Shown here: positions 47,511 through 59,369 of the stretch, piece by piece
How positions within the stretch are numbered: position 1 is the stretch's first letter
Layout of the letters: each line of letters starts with the position of its first letter
NCBI GenBank assembly: GCA_030549775.1
Contig: CM060171.1
Location: forward strand, 377,001-441,000
DNA from: Tamarix chinensis
Taxonomy: Eukaryota > Streptophyta > Magnoliopsida > Caryophyllales > Tamaricaceae
DNA length: 64,000 bases
Direction: 5' to 3'
Made by a program: the position numbers and the translations under genes
The notes under the pieces: generated by a model
Databases searched by the model: none
What the model was told of the DNA's origin: nothing
The model's input: the letters and a program-made list of their open reading frames with translations, nothing else

Positions 47511-48775
47511 ATGGCCCCAAAGAAACAATCAAAAGTGAATCAAGAGGAAGGTGAGTCCTCACGACCTCAGCCACGCCAATCCAAAGGCAAAGGTAAGGTT
47601 GCAGATACAAAACCCTACAATCTCTATGGTGTTATATTTACTAACACCTATGATAAGGATATTTACAAGGGGCTTATGTCACAAAATATTACCCCAACTC
47701 AATTCGTCAATTGAGAATGTCTCGAGGCATTAGGGCTTAAGGAGTATGTTGTGTATTCGCTCTCTTGTGGTGGCCTATACTGTTTCTTTTTGCATCTGTA
47801 TCCCACGAGCAAGGGACTCACTCTTAATTTCCTCAGTTCATTCTATTTTGATCGTGTCGAATATACCGTCCTTTTTCAACTCTTCAATGAGACTCAAAAA
47901 ATGTCCCTATCTAGATTTTCATCCTTACTTCATCTTTCCTCTTTTGGTCGGAGAATTTCTAAGGGCCCACAAATGTGGGATCCTCAAGAGTTTTGAACAA
48001 AAATCGCATTGCCAAAGAGAGGTTGTCCTCTTAAGTCGTACAGCGAACATCACACTAAGGCCATGCTCATTTATAATCCGGCCCTGCATTATGTCCAACG
48101 GATTTTGGGCAACTCAATCTTCAGCCAGGGGGAAAGCTAAGGCAATGTATGCAAGTTAGCGCTTTTCTCTCTACGTAACATGCTCCTAGATGATGCCCTC
48201 GATGGCAGGTATTATCTTGTCGATAATCTCATTATGGTGAACACCAACCTCACCGGTGATATCGTCATCAGCGATATCATTATGTACATTACCACTTGGC
48301 TAGGTTATAGTTTAATTGACATACCTATGGACTTTCCACCAACTTACCTAGGGCTGGCGACCTGCACAAACATGAAATTAATTGTGTAGGATTGGTTTCA
48401 TTACTGATTCTTTTATAACCAAGAGTTATGGTACCCGTTACCCAACAAAAATTTCACCTCTCATAGTGAACGGTCGCACCAACTGGTTACCTTCTCCCAA
48501 TATGCCTTGCCTAGGTCAGCTGATGCCCCCTCCCTCGAGGGATCATCCCGACATCCTTGAAGAAGAGAATCATTTACCATTGCTTACCCTTCTAGCGCCT
48601 ACTTCTTTTGGCACTAATTCTATCCCTTCTTCCCTCAACACCTCTTAGGATGCCCACTTCCAACATATTGATGACCGATTCGATATGTTGGATGCTCAGG
48701 TTGCAATTCATAGGGAACTTGTCACTCCCATTGACCAAATGAACACCATAATACAACAAATGTATCAATAGCATT
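47511..48775 (+). pseudogene. Athila env-position ORF (ATHILA ORF-1 family-like), broken
   Basis: Starts at ATG 47511 with a Lys/Ser/Gln-rich head (APKKQSKVNQEEGESS), then NPALHYVQRILGNSIF and MLLDDALDGRYYLVDNLIM, then GLATCTNMKLI. It ends with HIDDRFDMLDAQVAIHREL, a coiled-coil-like tail, stopping near 48769. Frames break at 47712, 47996, 48159 and 48389. Athila elements carry an extra ORF here, sometimes called env-like; its function is not established. No signal peptide or clear membrane segment is visible. Confidence 0.65.
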
Positions 48776-49534
48776 TGGAGTACGGCTACCTATGGGAAAT
48801 TAGTCTTATTATATTCATTAGCATCTTTCAAGGTCTAAGAACATATTTAATCTAATTTACTGAATACTTTCATGACTCACAAATTAAACTAAGCCCATTA
48901 AGCATCACCAATTCTATAGTCCCTAAGAATTAAACATCTACTTTCGTGATTACTTAAATTTTCGTACACATGCTACTTTTTGATAATAATCTCAGCCTTT
49001 CAGTTGCAGATTATATCTAAAGAGGTTGGATTTTGTCAAATCCACTTTACAACAATTAAACCTAGCATATGTAACAGTATAGATGAATCAAACATACGAC
49101 ATAATACTTCAGTTCATCGTATTAATTACTAAAACAGACCTAGTTCAATCCTAGAAAAAAAGATTACTCACTCATATCTTTAAAGAAAAACAATGAAATA
49201 AATAGCATGATAATCATAATAACAATACAAAGATACGAAGAAGAAGAAGAAGAAGAAGAAGAAGAAGAATTAGATTTAATTAACCATAATTCAGAGGAGA
49301 ACAAAGTTGATTCCGAGTCCATCATACACGAATATACACTTGAATCTTCAAAAAAGTCAAACTAATGGAAACAAACAAATTCCATGAAGTTATAGCTCAA
49401 TAATGAGGAGTAAAAGTGCTATAAAATCTCTCTTCTCTCCTCTAAGAAGTCCTCGAGGCAAGCCATAAATAATCCCCATCACGCCTGCCATGTCGTGCAC
49501 GTAGATCGTAGAGGAAACAGTCTCTGCACGGCTT
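48776..49534. other. Unassigned sequence between env-like ORF and right arm
   Basis: AT-rich, no gene; includes a (GAA)n run at 49237-49269. It should contain the Athila 3' UTR and LTR start, but I could not recognise a polypurine tract or LTR terminus. Confidence 0.5.
49237..49269. repeat. (GAA)n microsatellite
   Basis: Eleven perfect GAA units. Confidence 0.95.
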
Positions 49535-49765
49535 AGCCATACTGCTTCTCATCTCTTGAATTTATGGGATCTCAAATCTTACACGGCCGTGCGATTCGCA
49601 CCATGCCTAGCCGTGCAAGATTTTAAGCCTCGACTTCTTGGCACAAAATTCTGCACGGCCGAGAGATCCATGCACTTCCTGGTCGTGCGGTTCCGTTTTA
49701 TTCAAATATATCAGAGGGTGTTGCACGGCTGTGCAGCTGGGTGTGCAACCGGCCGTGCAGCTTTC
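49490..49765. repeat. GCACGGCCGTGC-type palindrome cluster, right arm
   Basis: About eight copies, including ACACGGCCGTGCG at 49579 and GCACGGCTGTGCAG near 49723. Inverse of the cluster at 41380-41596. Confidence 0.75.
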
Positions 49766-49903
49766 TTTTCTTGTTTCTTCAAGATTTCTTGGCACATCTT
49801 TGGCTCTCATAGCTTCAAGACTCTTTCATAAACATATTGGCTTGATGTACTCTCCTCTAAAGCCTTCCATGCTAGGTCCTTTACTCTATAAACCTGAGCA
49901 AGT

Positions 49904-49919
49904 ATAATAATAATAATAA
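49904..49919. repeat. Short (ATA)n at the matching right-arm position
   Basis: About five units between AGCAAGT and AACCCCACACCTAGG, the inverse of the context of the long array at 41135. Confidence 0.9.
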
Positions 49920-50892
49920 ACCCCACACCTAGGTCAATATATCACAAAGTCAAGCAATAGTTAGCCACTCGACATAGAGGCCACACATAACCTTCCTTCC
50001 CTAATTTAAATGAATAGGAAGAGGAAGTCGTGTAAATGGAGCTAAGGAAGACAAGTGCAGTTGACCTACCCCTACCCCTTATAGAACCTCATGCTGATGC
50101 TCAGAGGACCCAGAGGATAGGGAAGGAAGAATAGACTAGGGCACGTCCACACCACCCATCATTCATGGAGAGGTGGATAGCACTAGAGGTGGAGTATCTA
50201 CAAAAATCATCCCCTCATCACCTCACCCTCCACCACTGAAGGCTTCTACATCTTTGATTAGAAAATTACAAAAGAAGGCCCGCATGTAGGGGAATCTATG
50301 AATAGTTAAGCTTACCTCACCTCCAATAAGGAGACTCACTTGAACAAATTTTGAAGCCCATTAAAAGCTTCCTCTTCAAGCTCTATGGTATGCCAAATGG
50401 TGCGAGATAGCTCTATATCCCTTTTCTTAAGGGGTACCCCTAGCAAATCAATCTCCTCTTAGGACCTAACAAGCTTGATCTCCTTGTCCCTCAAATTGAA
50501 CTAGAGACACTCCACTATGGTAGCCAAAGTAATGCTACTGTGGAGAGCCTAAAAAGCGGAATTAATAAGAAAATGGTTGAATCCCAATGAAATTGCCACA
50601 AACTCAACAACGTAATGTTAGAAGAGAAAAAAAATGTGGGTTTTTTACCTCAATGGCCTGAAGCAAAAAATAGTCACCCACATAGGCAATGTCGATGAAC
50701 TCTGATAAGGCATCAAAAGCATTCACAATCTCGGGAATGATATGCTCCTAGTTTCCCTTGGATGTTGAAGGATTAGAGGGATTTTCTCTAATCAACACAC
50801 CCCCTACCCAACAAATCCTACCCTAGAATGCCGCCTATGGGATACTAAAGTAGTCCATTTCATTAGAACTTAGTGACACAAGGGTTGTCAAG

Positions 50893-51141
50893 ATGGAATC
50901 GGCTCACCTTCTCTTGCCAGTAGTCCTATCCAATCAACGAGGAGTCATACGCATGAAAATAGTCTTATGTAATTTTGTGTTTGAGGAGAAAGTTTGCAAT
51001 ACCATCCCATTTACCACAATGATCCTCCCTTTTACAAACCTAAAAGCAATATCAAGGGGAAAAGGAATGACATATGATGATAATTTCAAATACTTTATAC
51101 CAGACAATGCACTAATCACATACTACCATAACCTCCTATAA
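50893..51141 (+). CDS. Unknown 82-aa open frame, right-arm copy
   Basis: Inverted duplicate of the frame at 39910-40158, differing mainly in a CNFVF versus CSVVL stretch. In both copies it ends about 185 bases before the LTR B start. Upstream in-frame sequence has stops. Function unknown. Confidence 0.25.
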   Translation: MESAHLLLPVVLSNQRGVIRMKIVLCNFVFEEKVCNTIPFTTMILPFTNLKAISRGKGMTYDDNFKYFIPDNALITYYHNLL

Positions 51142-51639
51142 GGATAGTAACAATCATGTCTATCTATATTATTTACTACAATAAATCCTACTTGAGGAGA
51201 TATGCCCCCCCCCCAAACTTCATCAACATGGTTATCTGAGTGGCTCTTCTCAATCAGATTATTCAGGCTAACCCTGTGCACGTGCTAATCCTAGCACCTT
51301 ATTTTCAGTAAGCTTGTTGATGCAAGATACAATGCCCCCAAGAACCTAAAACCTAGAATTTAATAAATAACCCTCATTTGGGGTAATTTAAGTTTTAAAT
51401 TTATTTAATTTAATCATTTTTTAAATATTTGAGCATATAAAATGGATATGAATATTTCATAAATTAAAATAAATATTTTTTTATTTTATCATACTCATTT
51501 TATTTAAATAATTTTACAAACCATTATTTTACAACAAATTAACCTTTTTAAACCAATATATTAAATTATAATAATTTAAATTATTAAATTAATTTATCTA
51601 TCGAAACTATTAAATGTTATTATTTCAAAACATATTTTA

Positions 51640-52870
51640 TTTTATTTTCCCCTTTTAACTTTTTCCTTTTTTCTTTTTTTTCTTTCTCCTTTTCTTCCTT
51701 TTTCTTTTTCTTCTTTTTCCTCTTCGGGTCACCCGGCTTGCTCTGCTTTCCCCCTCCCCAGACGTTTGGCCGCTGGCCTGTCCCTTCTCCCTCTCCCATA
51801 CGATCTTCTAGCTCGTCTCCCCCTTCCTTTTCTTTTTCTTTTCCTTTCCTCCCCCAGCTGGGCGAGTCCAGTCCTTTATTTTCTCTCCCACTCCCTCATG
51901 CACAGGGTCGGCGTGTTCGCTTCTTTCCTTTCCTCACCCGACTAACCCGCAGCCCCTCCTCCCTTCTTGTTCCCTTCTCCTTCCTTCTTCGACCACCCGC
52001 CATGGCTAGCCTACTACAGCCGCCTGCCACCACCTACCTCCCCCCTACAGCCTTCTCTCTCTCCCTCTCTCTCCCCGCATCCCTTTTCCTTCCATTTTCA
52101 AGCCATACAAGCCCTTGTACTGTATGCCCTTCCTTCCATTTTTCTTCCCTTCCTTCTCCCTGCAACTGCCACTCTACACCTGTCGACCTACACACCTGTC
52201 CCTGCCACCACCTAGCCAGTGTTTCCCTTCTCTCCTCCCCCTCTTCCTTTTCTTCTTCTCTCCTGCTCATTCTCCTCTTTCCTCAAGCTCCCTCACCTCT
52301 CTACCAAGCCTTCTTTCTCCCTTCCTTCCCCCTTTCTCCTCCTCCCCTGTTTTCACTTCCCAAACAACTACCTACACCACCTCCCTAACACCCCACCAAC
52401 CCCCTTGCACCACCCCATCACCCCCACTCACCCCTGCAACCCCCTTCCCTTCATTCATTTTCTTTCCTCTCCTTCTCGACCTCCACCCTGCAACACCACC
52501 GTCCGCCACCATTCCTCCTCTTCTACCTCCACTACAGCCCCTAATCTGCTCCCCCAACACCTCCTCTACCACCCCACATCCTCCCCTTAGCCAAAATATC
52601 CCCCTACAGCCATCCCTTCTCTTCTCCTTTTCCCTTCCTTCTTCTCCTCCGCTACCCTTGCATCCACTTTTCTCGGCCTACAACTGCTAACCCTACCGCC
52701 CTGAGCAGTCAATCATCGACACTTAACCCTCACCTACACCCCTACTACCTCCCTGCACTTAGCCACTACCCTAACTCCCCTCCAAAAGCTCTCCACCCCA
52801 CTCCTAAAACCCTTAACTGAGCCACCCTCTCCTTTTCCCATTTCTCCTCTTCGACCCTCCCTTCTTCCTT
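51640..52870 (+). repeat. CT-rich tract of B2
   Basis: Long pyrimidine-rich stretch. Frames up to 216 codons here are Ser/Pro/Leu-rich, overlap in all phases and match the GA-rich tract of B1 on the other strand, so no gene is claimed. Where C has its TATA box, B reads CCATACAAGCC. Confidence 0.75.
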
Positions 52871-53389
52871 ACCCTTTGCATGTAGCTCACGGTACTCATG
52901 CAACATGAGTTTGCTGCTCCCCTTTTATGATTTTGGCTAAATTTTGAGGTATAGTAAGGGTTAATATTAGTATATATTTAATTAAGCTTTTGATAAAAAT
53001 TATTCTTTTTATTTCCTACTTCTATTATGCTAATTTTTTATACTATTTTTAGGTATTAATTTTTACTAATCAAAGCTCAAACCTTTATTTGGGGTACCAA
53101 TAAGGTTTAATTATTGCTGGAAATAAGGTAACCGTTATGCCCTACTAAAATGTATAGATATACATATGCTAGCAAATTAGGATTTTCAATATAATTTGTA
53201 TGCATGTTATATGTTGTTAAGTATAATATATTTAGTGGCATATGTTGATTGATGAGATGAAAAGCATGTTATTTTATGTGTCATGTGTAGAAATAATGCT
53301 TAAGGAAGGAACTTGTTGTTAAGGATAAGGTTAAATACACATGTATGATATGATATGCTAATGTGGCCATTTGTTGCATAAATAATGTC

Positions 53390-54665
53390 AATATGAGCCC
53401 TAGGGGCATTTTGGTAAATTTTCTTGTACTAAAGGTGTGGCCTAAATAAGTGGGTATGGTAGGTGCTAATGAGTATTATAATAAATAATAACATTTGGTG
53501 GTGTTAGATGATGTTTATGGACCGTGTATATTAATATTTATATGGTGAGGGTATTTTGGTAAAATTGGCTTAATAAGGGTTAAATGGTAGTTTATAAGAG
53601 TAAAAGGGATAAAATGGTAAATGAATAAGTAAGGAGGGCATTTTAGTAATTTTATATGGAAAAGGGGATAACTTGGTAATTTTTGGAAGTAAGAAAGTAT
53701 GTTGGTAAATTAATAAAAAGAAAGGGCATTTTGGTAATTTTGTAAAGTAGAAAGGTAAAATGGTGAGCTAATAAAGGAGAAGGATATTTTAGTAATTTGG
53801 CATAAAGAAAGGGCATTTTGATAATTATGTAAAGCGAAAGGGTATTTTGGTAATTATGTAAAGCAAAAGGGTAAAATGGTAATTTGGTATAAAAGAAAGG
53901 GTATTATGGTAATTTTGTAAAGTAAAGGGGTAACCTGGTAATTAATAAAGGAGAAGGTTATTTTGGTAATTTAACATAATGAAAAGGGTATTATGATAAT
54001 TTAGTAAAGTAGGGGGAAAATGGTAATTTAATAAAGTAGAAGGGCATTTTGGTAATTTGGCATAAAGGAAAGGGTATCATGGTAATTTTGTAAAGTAAAG
54101 GGGTAACTTGGTAATTAATAAAGGAGAAGGGTATTTTGGTAATTTGGTACAAAGGAAAGAGTATTATGGTAATTTTATAAAATAAAGTGGTAACTTGGCA
54201 ATTAATAAAGGAGAAAGGTATGTTGGTAATTTGGCATAATAGAAAGGGTATTATGGTAATTTTGTAAAGTAAAGGGGTAAAATGGTAATTTAATAAAGGA
54301 GAAGGAAATTTTGGTAATTTGGCATTAAGGAAAGGGTATTATGGTAATTTTAAAATGTAAAGGGGTAAATTGGTAGTTGAATAAAAGAGAAAGGGTATTT
54401 TGGTAAATTGGTATAAAGAAAGGGTAAATTGGTAATTTTGTAAGTAAAAGGGGCAAAATAGTAATTATTATAATGAAGAAGGGCGATTTGATGAATTTAA
54501 TAAGTATGGAGGATAATTTGGTAATCTAACACATGTAAGAGGCATTTTTGGTAACTATACAACATGGAGCCATGGAGGGTAATATGGTAATTTGGCAAAT
54601 AAAAAGTGATGACTTGGTAAGTTTACAAGGAATTGGTATTTCAGTAATTTTGTAAAGATGATAGG
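53390..54665 (+). repeat. 29-bp minisatellite with 87-bp higher-order period, B2
   Basis: Units of 28-30 bp sharing GG(T/G)(A/T)(A/T)..TGGTAATT. In 53700-54470 three subtypes alternate: one with TTATGGTAATTTTGTAAAGT, one with AACTTGGTAATTAATAAAGG, one with TTTTGGTAATTTGGCATAAA. This gives an 87-bp trimer. Array about 1.27 kb, about three trimers longer than in B1. Confidence 0.85.
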
Positions 54666-55064
54666 GGTGAATCAGTAACTTGTGTTTCACATGTCAATGG
54701 ATTAAATGAGTTTCATAATCAGATATAAATAATAGTGAATAATAAGATAAGGGTATTCAGTAAGTCAGTGAGTCTCATAAGAGCAGGGCATAGCCTAGGG
54801 TTGGATGGATAATTAAGCGTGTGATGTAGTGTTTATCTTATAATGATGTAAGTGATGCCTGGTTTGTAAGTATGCATGGAAATGTGTGTCAGATATGTTT
54901 GTAGTACGTGTTAGAGTTTTGTGTATGCCATGATCCTTGATATGGACTGCTTGATTTTATGGCCAGTATATATTTGTATCTCTGGATTTTTGACCTTTTT
55001 TCTTCCCTCGAATGAAATAAATGGACTCGTTGAATAGGACATGAATAAAGTACTAATTACTTTA

Positions 55065-55395
55065 TGTTTCCGATCCACCGGCTATAATAGTGGGGACCGA
55101 TCCACCGGCGAATAATAGTGGTCAAGTGCATGCTACCCTATATGTTTTCGATCCACCGGCTATAATAGTGGAGGATCCCGAGCTCAATAAACCAAACATA
55201 GGATATTAATAAATTATAGAAAGACACTAATTTCTTATAGTGGAACACCATGTGAGTCGGGGTCAGACGGGTCCACCGGCGAATAATAGTGGCCAGGTGC
55301 AGGGAGCCCTGGAGACAGATCCACTGGCAAATAATAGTGGTCAGGTGCATGTTGTCCTATATGTTTCCGATCCACGGGCTATTATAGTGAGATTA
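55065..55395 (+). repeat. CCGATCCACCGG motif array of B2
   Basis: Copies of GATCCACCGGCTATAATAG and GATCCACCGGCGAATAATAG in two blocks; inverse of the B1 array. Confidence 0.85.
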
Positions 55396-55721
55396 TTGCA
55401 CTCATATGGATATAATTCAAAGACAATGATTGAATAATGATTAATTAATGGCTTAAGACTAAAAGTATTGATTTCACATTATGACCTATTGATATGACAT
55501 GAGTTTGGCTTCAGTGCTTGTCCCTACTTTGGTATGTGATGGAATCTCTAAGTACGTGGATCTTGTGTTATACATTTCTTATCATATGTGGTGTTGCCTT
55601 GCGTATTAGTCCTGATGTCCATTGTCATTTTCCTAAGCCCACGTATGTTATTATTTTATATCGTTTATGTATTATGTGTTGGATGCGGGTCTTACCTTTT
55701 GATTAGGTATAAAGGGTTACT

Positions 55722-55735
55722 TAGTACCGTAGTAC
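55722..55735. repeat. Conserved palindrome AGTACCGTAGTACT in B2
   Basis: Perfect 5-bp arms around CGTA, just upstream of GTGGACCCCCTGCC. Equivalent to the palindromes of B1, C, E1 and E2. Confidence 0.8.
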
Positions 55736-56420
55736 TGAAGAGTTCCATTTGTGGACCCCCTGCCTATTCAATGGACAATGTCCCTTGCAGGACTATTGCG
55801 ATTCAAGTGGAATCGGGTATAAGCGTAAGGATTATTTGGAAACTTTTATGGTTTCACTCCTTCACCTTTTATTTCCTTGTTTAAATTTAATTCTTATTTT
55901 TGTAACAACTTGTAACACCCCAAAATTCACTACTTTTTTTTAAGCGGAAGTAATTAAAATAGAAACTCTTAAATTAAAACCCGTGAATTCTGGGGATGTT
56001 ATTGCCACACTTAGTACCAAACCGTTCTCTCTGATCGTTTCAGTACCAAGTGCTAAGGCTAAAAAGATTAATATAAAACTCAAACCAAGATTTCATAAAA
56101 TGAATTAAAGAGATAATAACTTAGAAATCAGAGTACACGTGAAGAATTGTAATTCATTTCCAAAAGAGAAATAAGCTTACAACCAATAAAAGGTTCATTT
56201 AAAATACTCAATCGAGTAATGAATCATAAAATGATAAATACTATACCAAAGAAATAACAAAAAGGAGTTAAATTTCACAAAGAATGAATACGGCCACGAC
56301 ACTCTCGAACTTGAGCCAAACACGCTCAACACTCAGCCCCGACTGATGTCTCGCCCACCTGCACAAAGTTAGAAGGGCATACTACTCGTGGGAATGAGCA
56401 GCACCCATGAAAAGGGTGAT

Positions 56421-56437
56421 CAGTACGCTACGTACTG
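56421..56437. repeat. Conserved palindrome CAGTACG-CTA-CGTACTG in E2
   Basis: Perfect 7-bp arms; the same element as at 20558 in C. Confidence 0.85.
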
Positions 56438-56654
56438 AGTAAGGTAACCGAGCACTAAGGCCAACACATAGACACATAATCCATGCAGAATAATAACAGG
56501 GCATAATCACCAACACAATAACATAAAGGCAAATGAACGATCAGGTGAAAATGCCAAGATTCAATATAGTTTAGATTAATTACTTCATTAATCCTTTATC
56601 GAAATATTTCCACACCATGCTCTTTATCAAGTCCATACAAGTATGGGAACCCCA

Positions 56655-56940
56655 CTATTTTTGCCGGTGGATAGGTCACTTAGGGTACATGCCCTACCAC
56701 TATTATATGCCGGTGGATCGGTCTGGCCCCTTCTCGCACGGTGTTCCACTGTAAGTCATTAGTGTCTTCCCACATCTTAAAAACATATATGGTTTAGTTT
56801 GTTGAGCTCGGGATCTCCCACTATTTTAGCCGGTGGATCAGTCACTAGGGTAATATACCCTACCACTATTATGCCGGTGGATCGATCTCCAGGCTACCGT
56901 AGTACTTGGCCACTATTATGCTGGTGGATCGGTCTGGGCC
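56655..56940 (-). repeat. CCGATCCACCGG-type motif array of E2
   Basis: Copies of CCACTATTATGCCGGTGG plus ATCGGTC in two blocks, as in E1. Confidence 0.85.
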
Positions 56941-57361
56941 CGGCTTAACATCTTCCACTTTATGTGATTAATGTTTTAAGTATCTTATTCAGAAGCTTTC
57001 ACCATAGACATGCACGAATCATTAGCTTTATACTTCACACATCACAAATCATATGATTCCACCATCATAATTACATATTAATCACCAAATACAGAGGATA
57101 ACACAAAAATTCTAAGCAACCACAACAAACCCTAATTGTTCACACAAACCCTAGTTCGGTCTCCTACGGACCCTTATATAATCTCCATGTACTATTTTCA
57201 TCTAAAACGTTCGAACACCCAAATAACACTTACATTACCTTCCTTACGTCCCAAATCAACCTTTCATACGTAAATTTCACTCCCATGCAAACTTTACACA
57301 TCCCATGCAACCTCTCGAACTTTTCATACAAACCCTAAATCCCATGCAATCATTAACTCTC

Positions 57362-57612
57362 ATGCAAAACCCTAACTCCACCAAGCAAACCCTAATACCA
57401 CCATACAACCATTAATACCACTATACAACTATTAATACTATCATGCAAACCCTAATACCACCATGCAAACCCTAATACCACTATACAACCATTAATACCA
57501 CCATGCAATCATTAATACCACCATGCAAACCCTAATTCCACCATACAACCATTAATACCACCATGCAAACCCTAATACCACTATACAACCATTAATACCA
57601 CCATACAAAACC
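57362..57612 (-). repeat. 20-bp minisatellite with telobox-like units, E2
   Basis: About 12-13 units of two types: ACCACCATGCAAACCCTAAT and ACCACTATACAACCATTAAT. The first type contains AAACCCTAA, the plant telobox. E1 and C have single AAACCCTA motifs here but no array. Confidence 0.85.
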
Positions 57613-57667
57613 CAAGATTCCGTCATCAAAACCCTAAATTCAATCCACACAAAACCAAAGATTCATC

Positions 57668-57960
57668 CATACCAAACCCTAGAATAGATCCTCTCATACA
57701 AAACCATCAATTAGATTCTTTCATACAAAACCATAAATTAGATTTTCCCATATAAAACCATAAATTCTCCCACACAAAACCATAAATTAGATTTTTCCCA
57801 AATAGAACCATAAATTATATTCTTCCACACAAAACCATAAATTAGATTCTCCCATATAAAACCATAAATTATATTCTCCCATATAACACCATAAATTAGA
57901 TTCCCCCATATAATACCATAAATTATATTTTCCCACACAAAACCTTAAAAATCATAAATC
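57668..57960 (-). repeat. 27-bp minisatellite, E2
   Basis: About nine to ten units of CCATAAATTAGATTCTCCCA plus about seven bases. 27 is a multiple of three, so the minus strand holds a 66-codon frame (57738-57938) with a 9-residue period such as IYGVIWENI. Treated as a repeat, not a gene. Confidence 0.85.
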
Positions 57961-58439
57961 AGATTCTCCCACACAAAACCCTAAAATTCTCCATTTTATT
58001 CTTCCACTCATGAATCATTAAAGTAATTAGGTCAACTCACCTCCCTTCGTCAACCTCTTTCCCCATTCTCCTTTTTCATCCTTTCTCCCACACAAACCAC
58101 ATCAACACCCTCACATACATGTCTTACAGGGTCACAACACATATCATCACATACACATAGTACACATACCATACAAAAGCATACTTCAACTCCACGTCAT
58201 ACCATATACGACATAAATAATAATGATAAACATATGATACATAGCATGCGAAGCACATAATACATATAAGCACACAAAAGGCCTTAGCACCCCTTACCTA
58301 AAACGACACCGATCTTGGAGCACACTCCTCTGCCTCCTTAAGGCTTTAACTGGTTTTACATATTATGAGGGAAAATTTAAAATTAGAATCCCTCCTATCA
58401 AAAATACTATTAATCACTAACTTATTATAAGACTAGGCT

Positions 58440-58946
58440 TTTGATAAAAAATTAAAATAATAATAGTAAAAATACCAAAAATAATATCAATATTAATATT
58501 AACAAGAATAATAAAAATAGTAACAATAATAATAAAAAGGACATTACTCAAAAACATAGTGAAATAAGGGCTTCAACCCCTTTACTAAAATAATACTAAT
58601 AATGATAATATTAGTAAAATAAATAACCAAATTTAGTAATAATAATAGTGATGAAATAATAATAATAATAATAAACCATAATAATAAAATAATAATCATA
58701 ATGTTAATAATAGTAAGGATAATATTTGAAGATAAAAAGAAGTAGGGTTTCCACCCTACATTGAGTAATAATAACTTAATAAATAATAATAATAATAATA
58801 TCACTAGTAAGAATAAATACTAATAATAATAAAAATACTAATAACCCTAATAATAATAAGACATAATATTTATAATACTACTACTAAATTTAAAATAAGC
58901 ACAATAGGGTCTCAATCCTATATAAAATAATAATACTAATACTTGA

Positions 58947-59030
<84 letters not shown>

Positions 59031-59110
59031 CCATAATAATAATAATAACAACAACAACAACAACACTAATGGTAAGGTAGTAATAATAATAATAACAATT
59101 TCAAAATAGT

Positions 59111-59141
<31 letters not shown>

Positions 59142-59171
59142 CATATTAGTATTAATAATAAAGATAGTAAC

Positions 59172-59202
<31 letters not shown>

Positions 59203-59320
59203 TCGAATTAAAATATAATAGGGCTTCGGCCCTCAACAGAATAATAATAAAAACATTAATATTAATAATACTAATAATACATATTTAAAATGGAAATAAT
59301 AATAATAATAGTATTTATAT
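58440..59320. repeat. AAT/AAC microsatellite zone of E2
   Basis: Many AAT runs plus (AAC)n at about 58981-59030 and 59047-59063. Corresponds to the AAT zone of E1 and TTA zone of C. The Ile/Leu-rich open frames on the minus strand are artefacts. Confidence 0.85.
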
Positions 59321-59369
59321 TAGAATAAATGAAATAAATTAATTTAAGGATTGTAAAAATAGGGAAAAT

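Larger units (their letters stand above)
41597..48775 (+). mobile_element. Athila-lineage Ty3/gypsy retrotransposon, 5'-truncated, spacer of the inverted duplication
   Basis: In order on +: late gag with zinc knuckle, protease, RT, RNase H, integrase, a long spacer with GCACGGCCGTGC palindromes, and an env-position ORF of Athila type. The 5' LTR, PBS and most of gag are missing because the left arm joins at 41596. No 3' LTR is recognised. All frames are broken. Confidence 0.85.

Noticed and set aside
51738..52690. Long Ser/Pro/Leu-rich open frames (up to 216 codons)
   Set aside because: They overlap in several phases in a CT-rich LTR tract that is GA-rich and differently open in the inverted copy; composition explains them.
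58544..59144. Leu/Ile-rich minus-strand frames that look like membrane proteins
   Set aside because: They are translations of AAT and AAC microsatellites.
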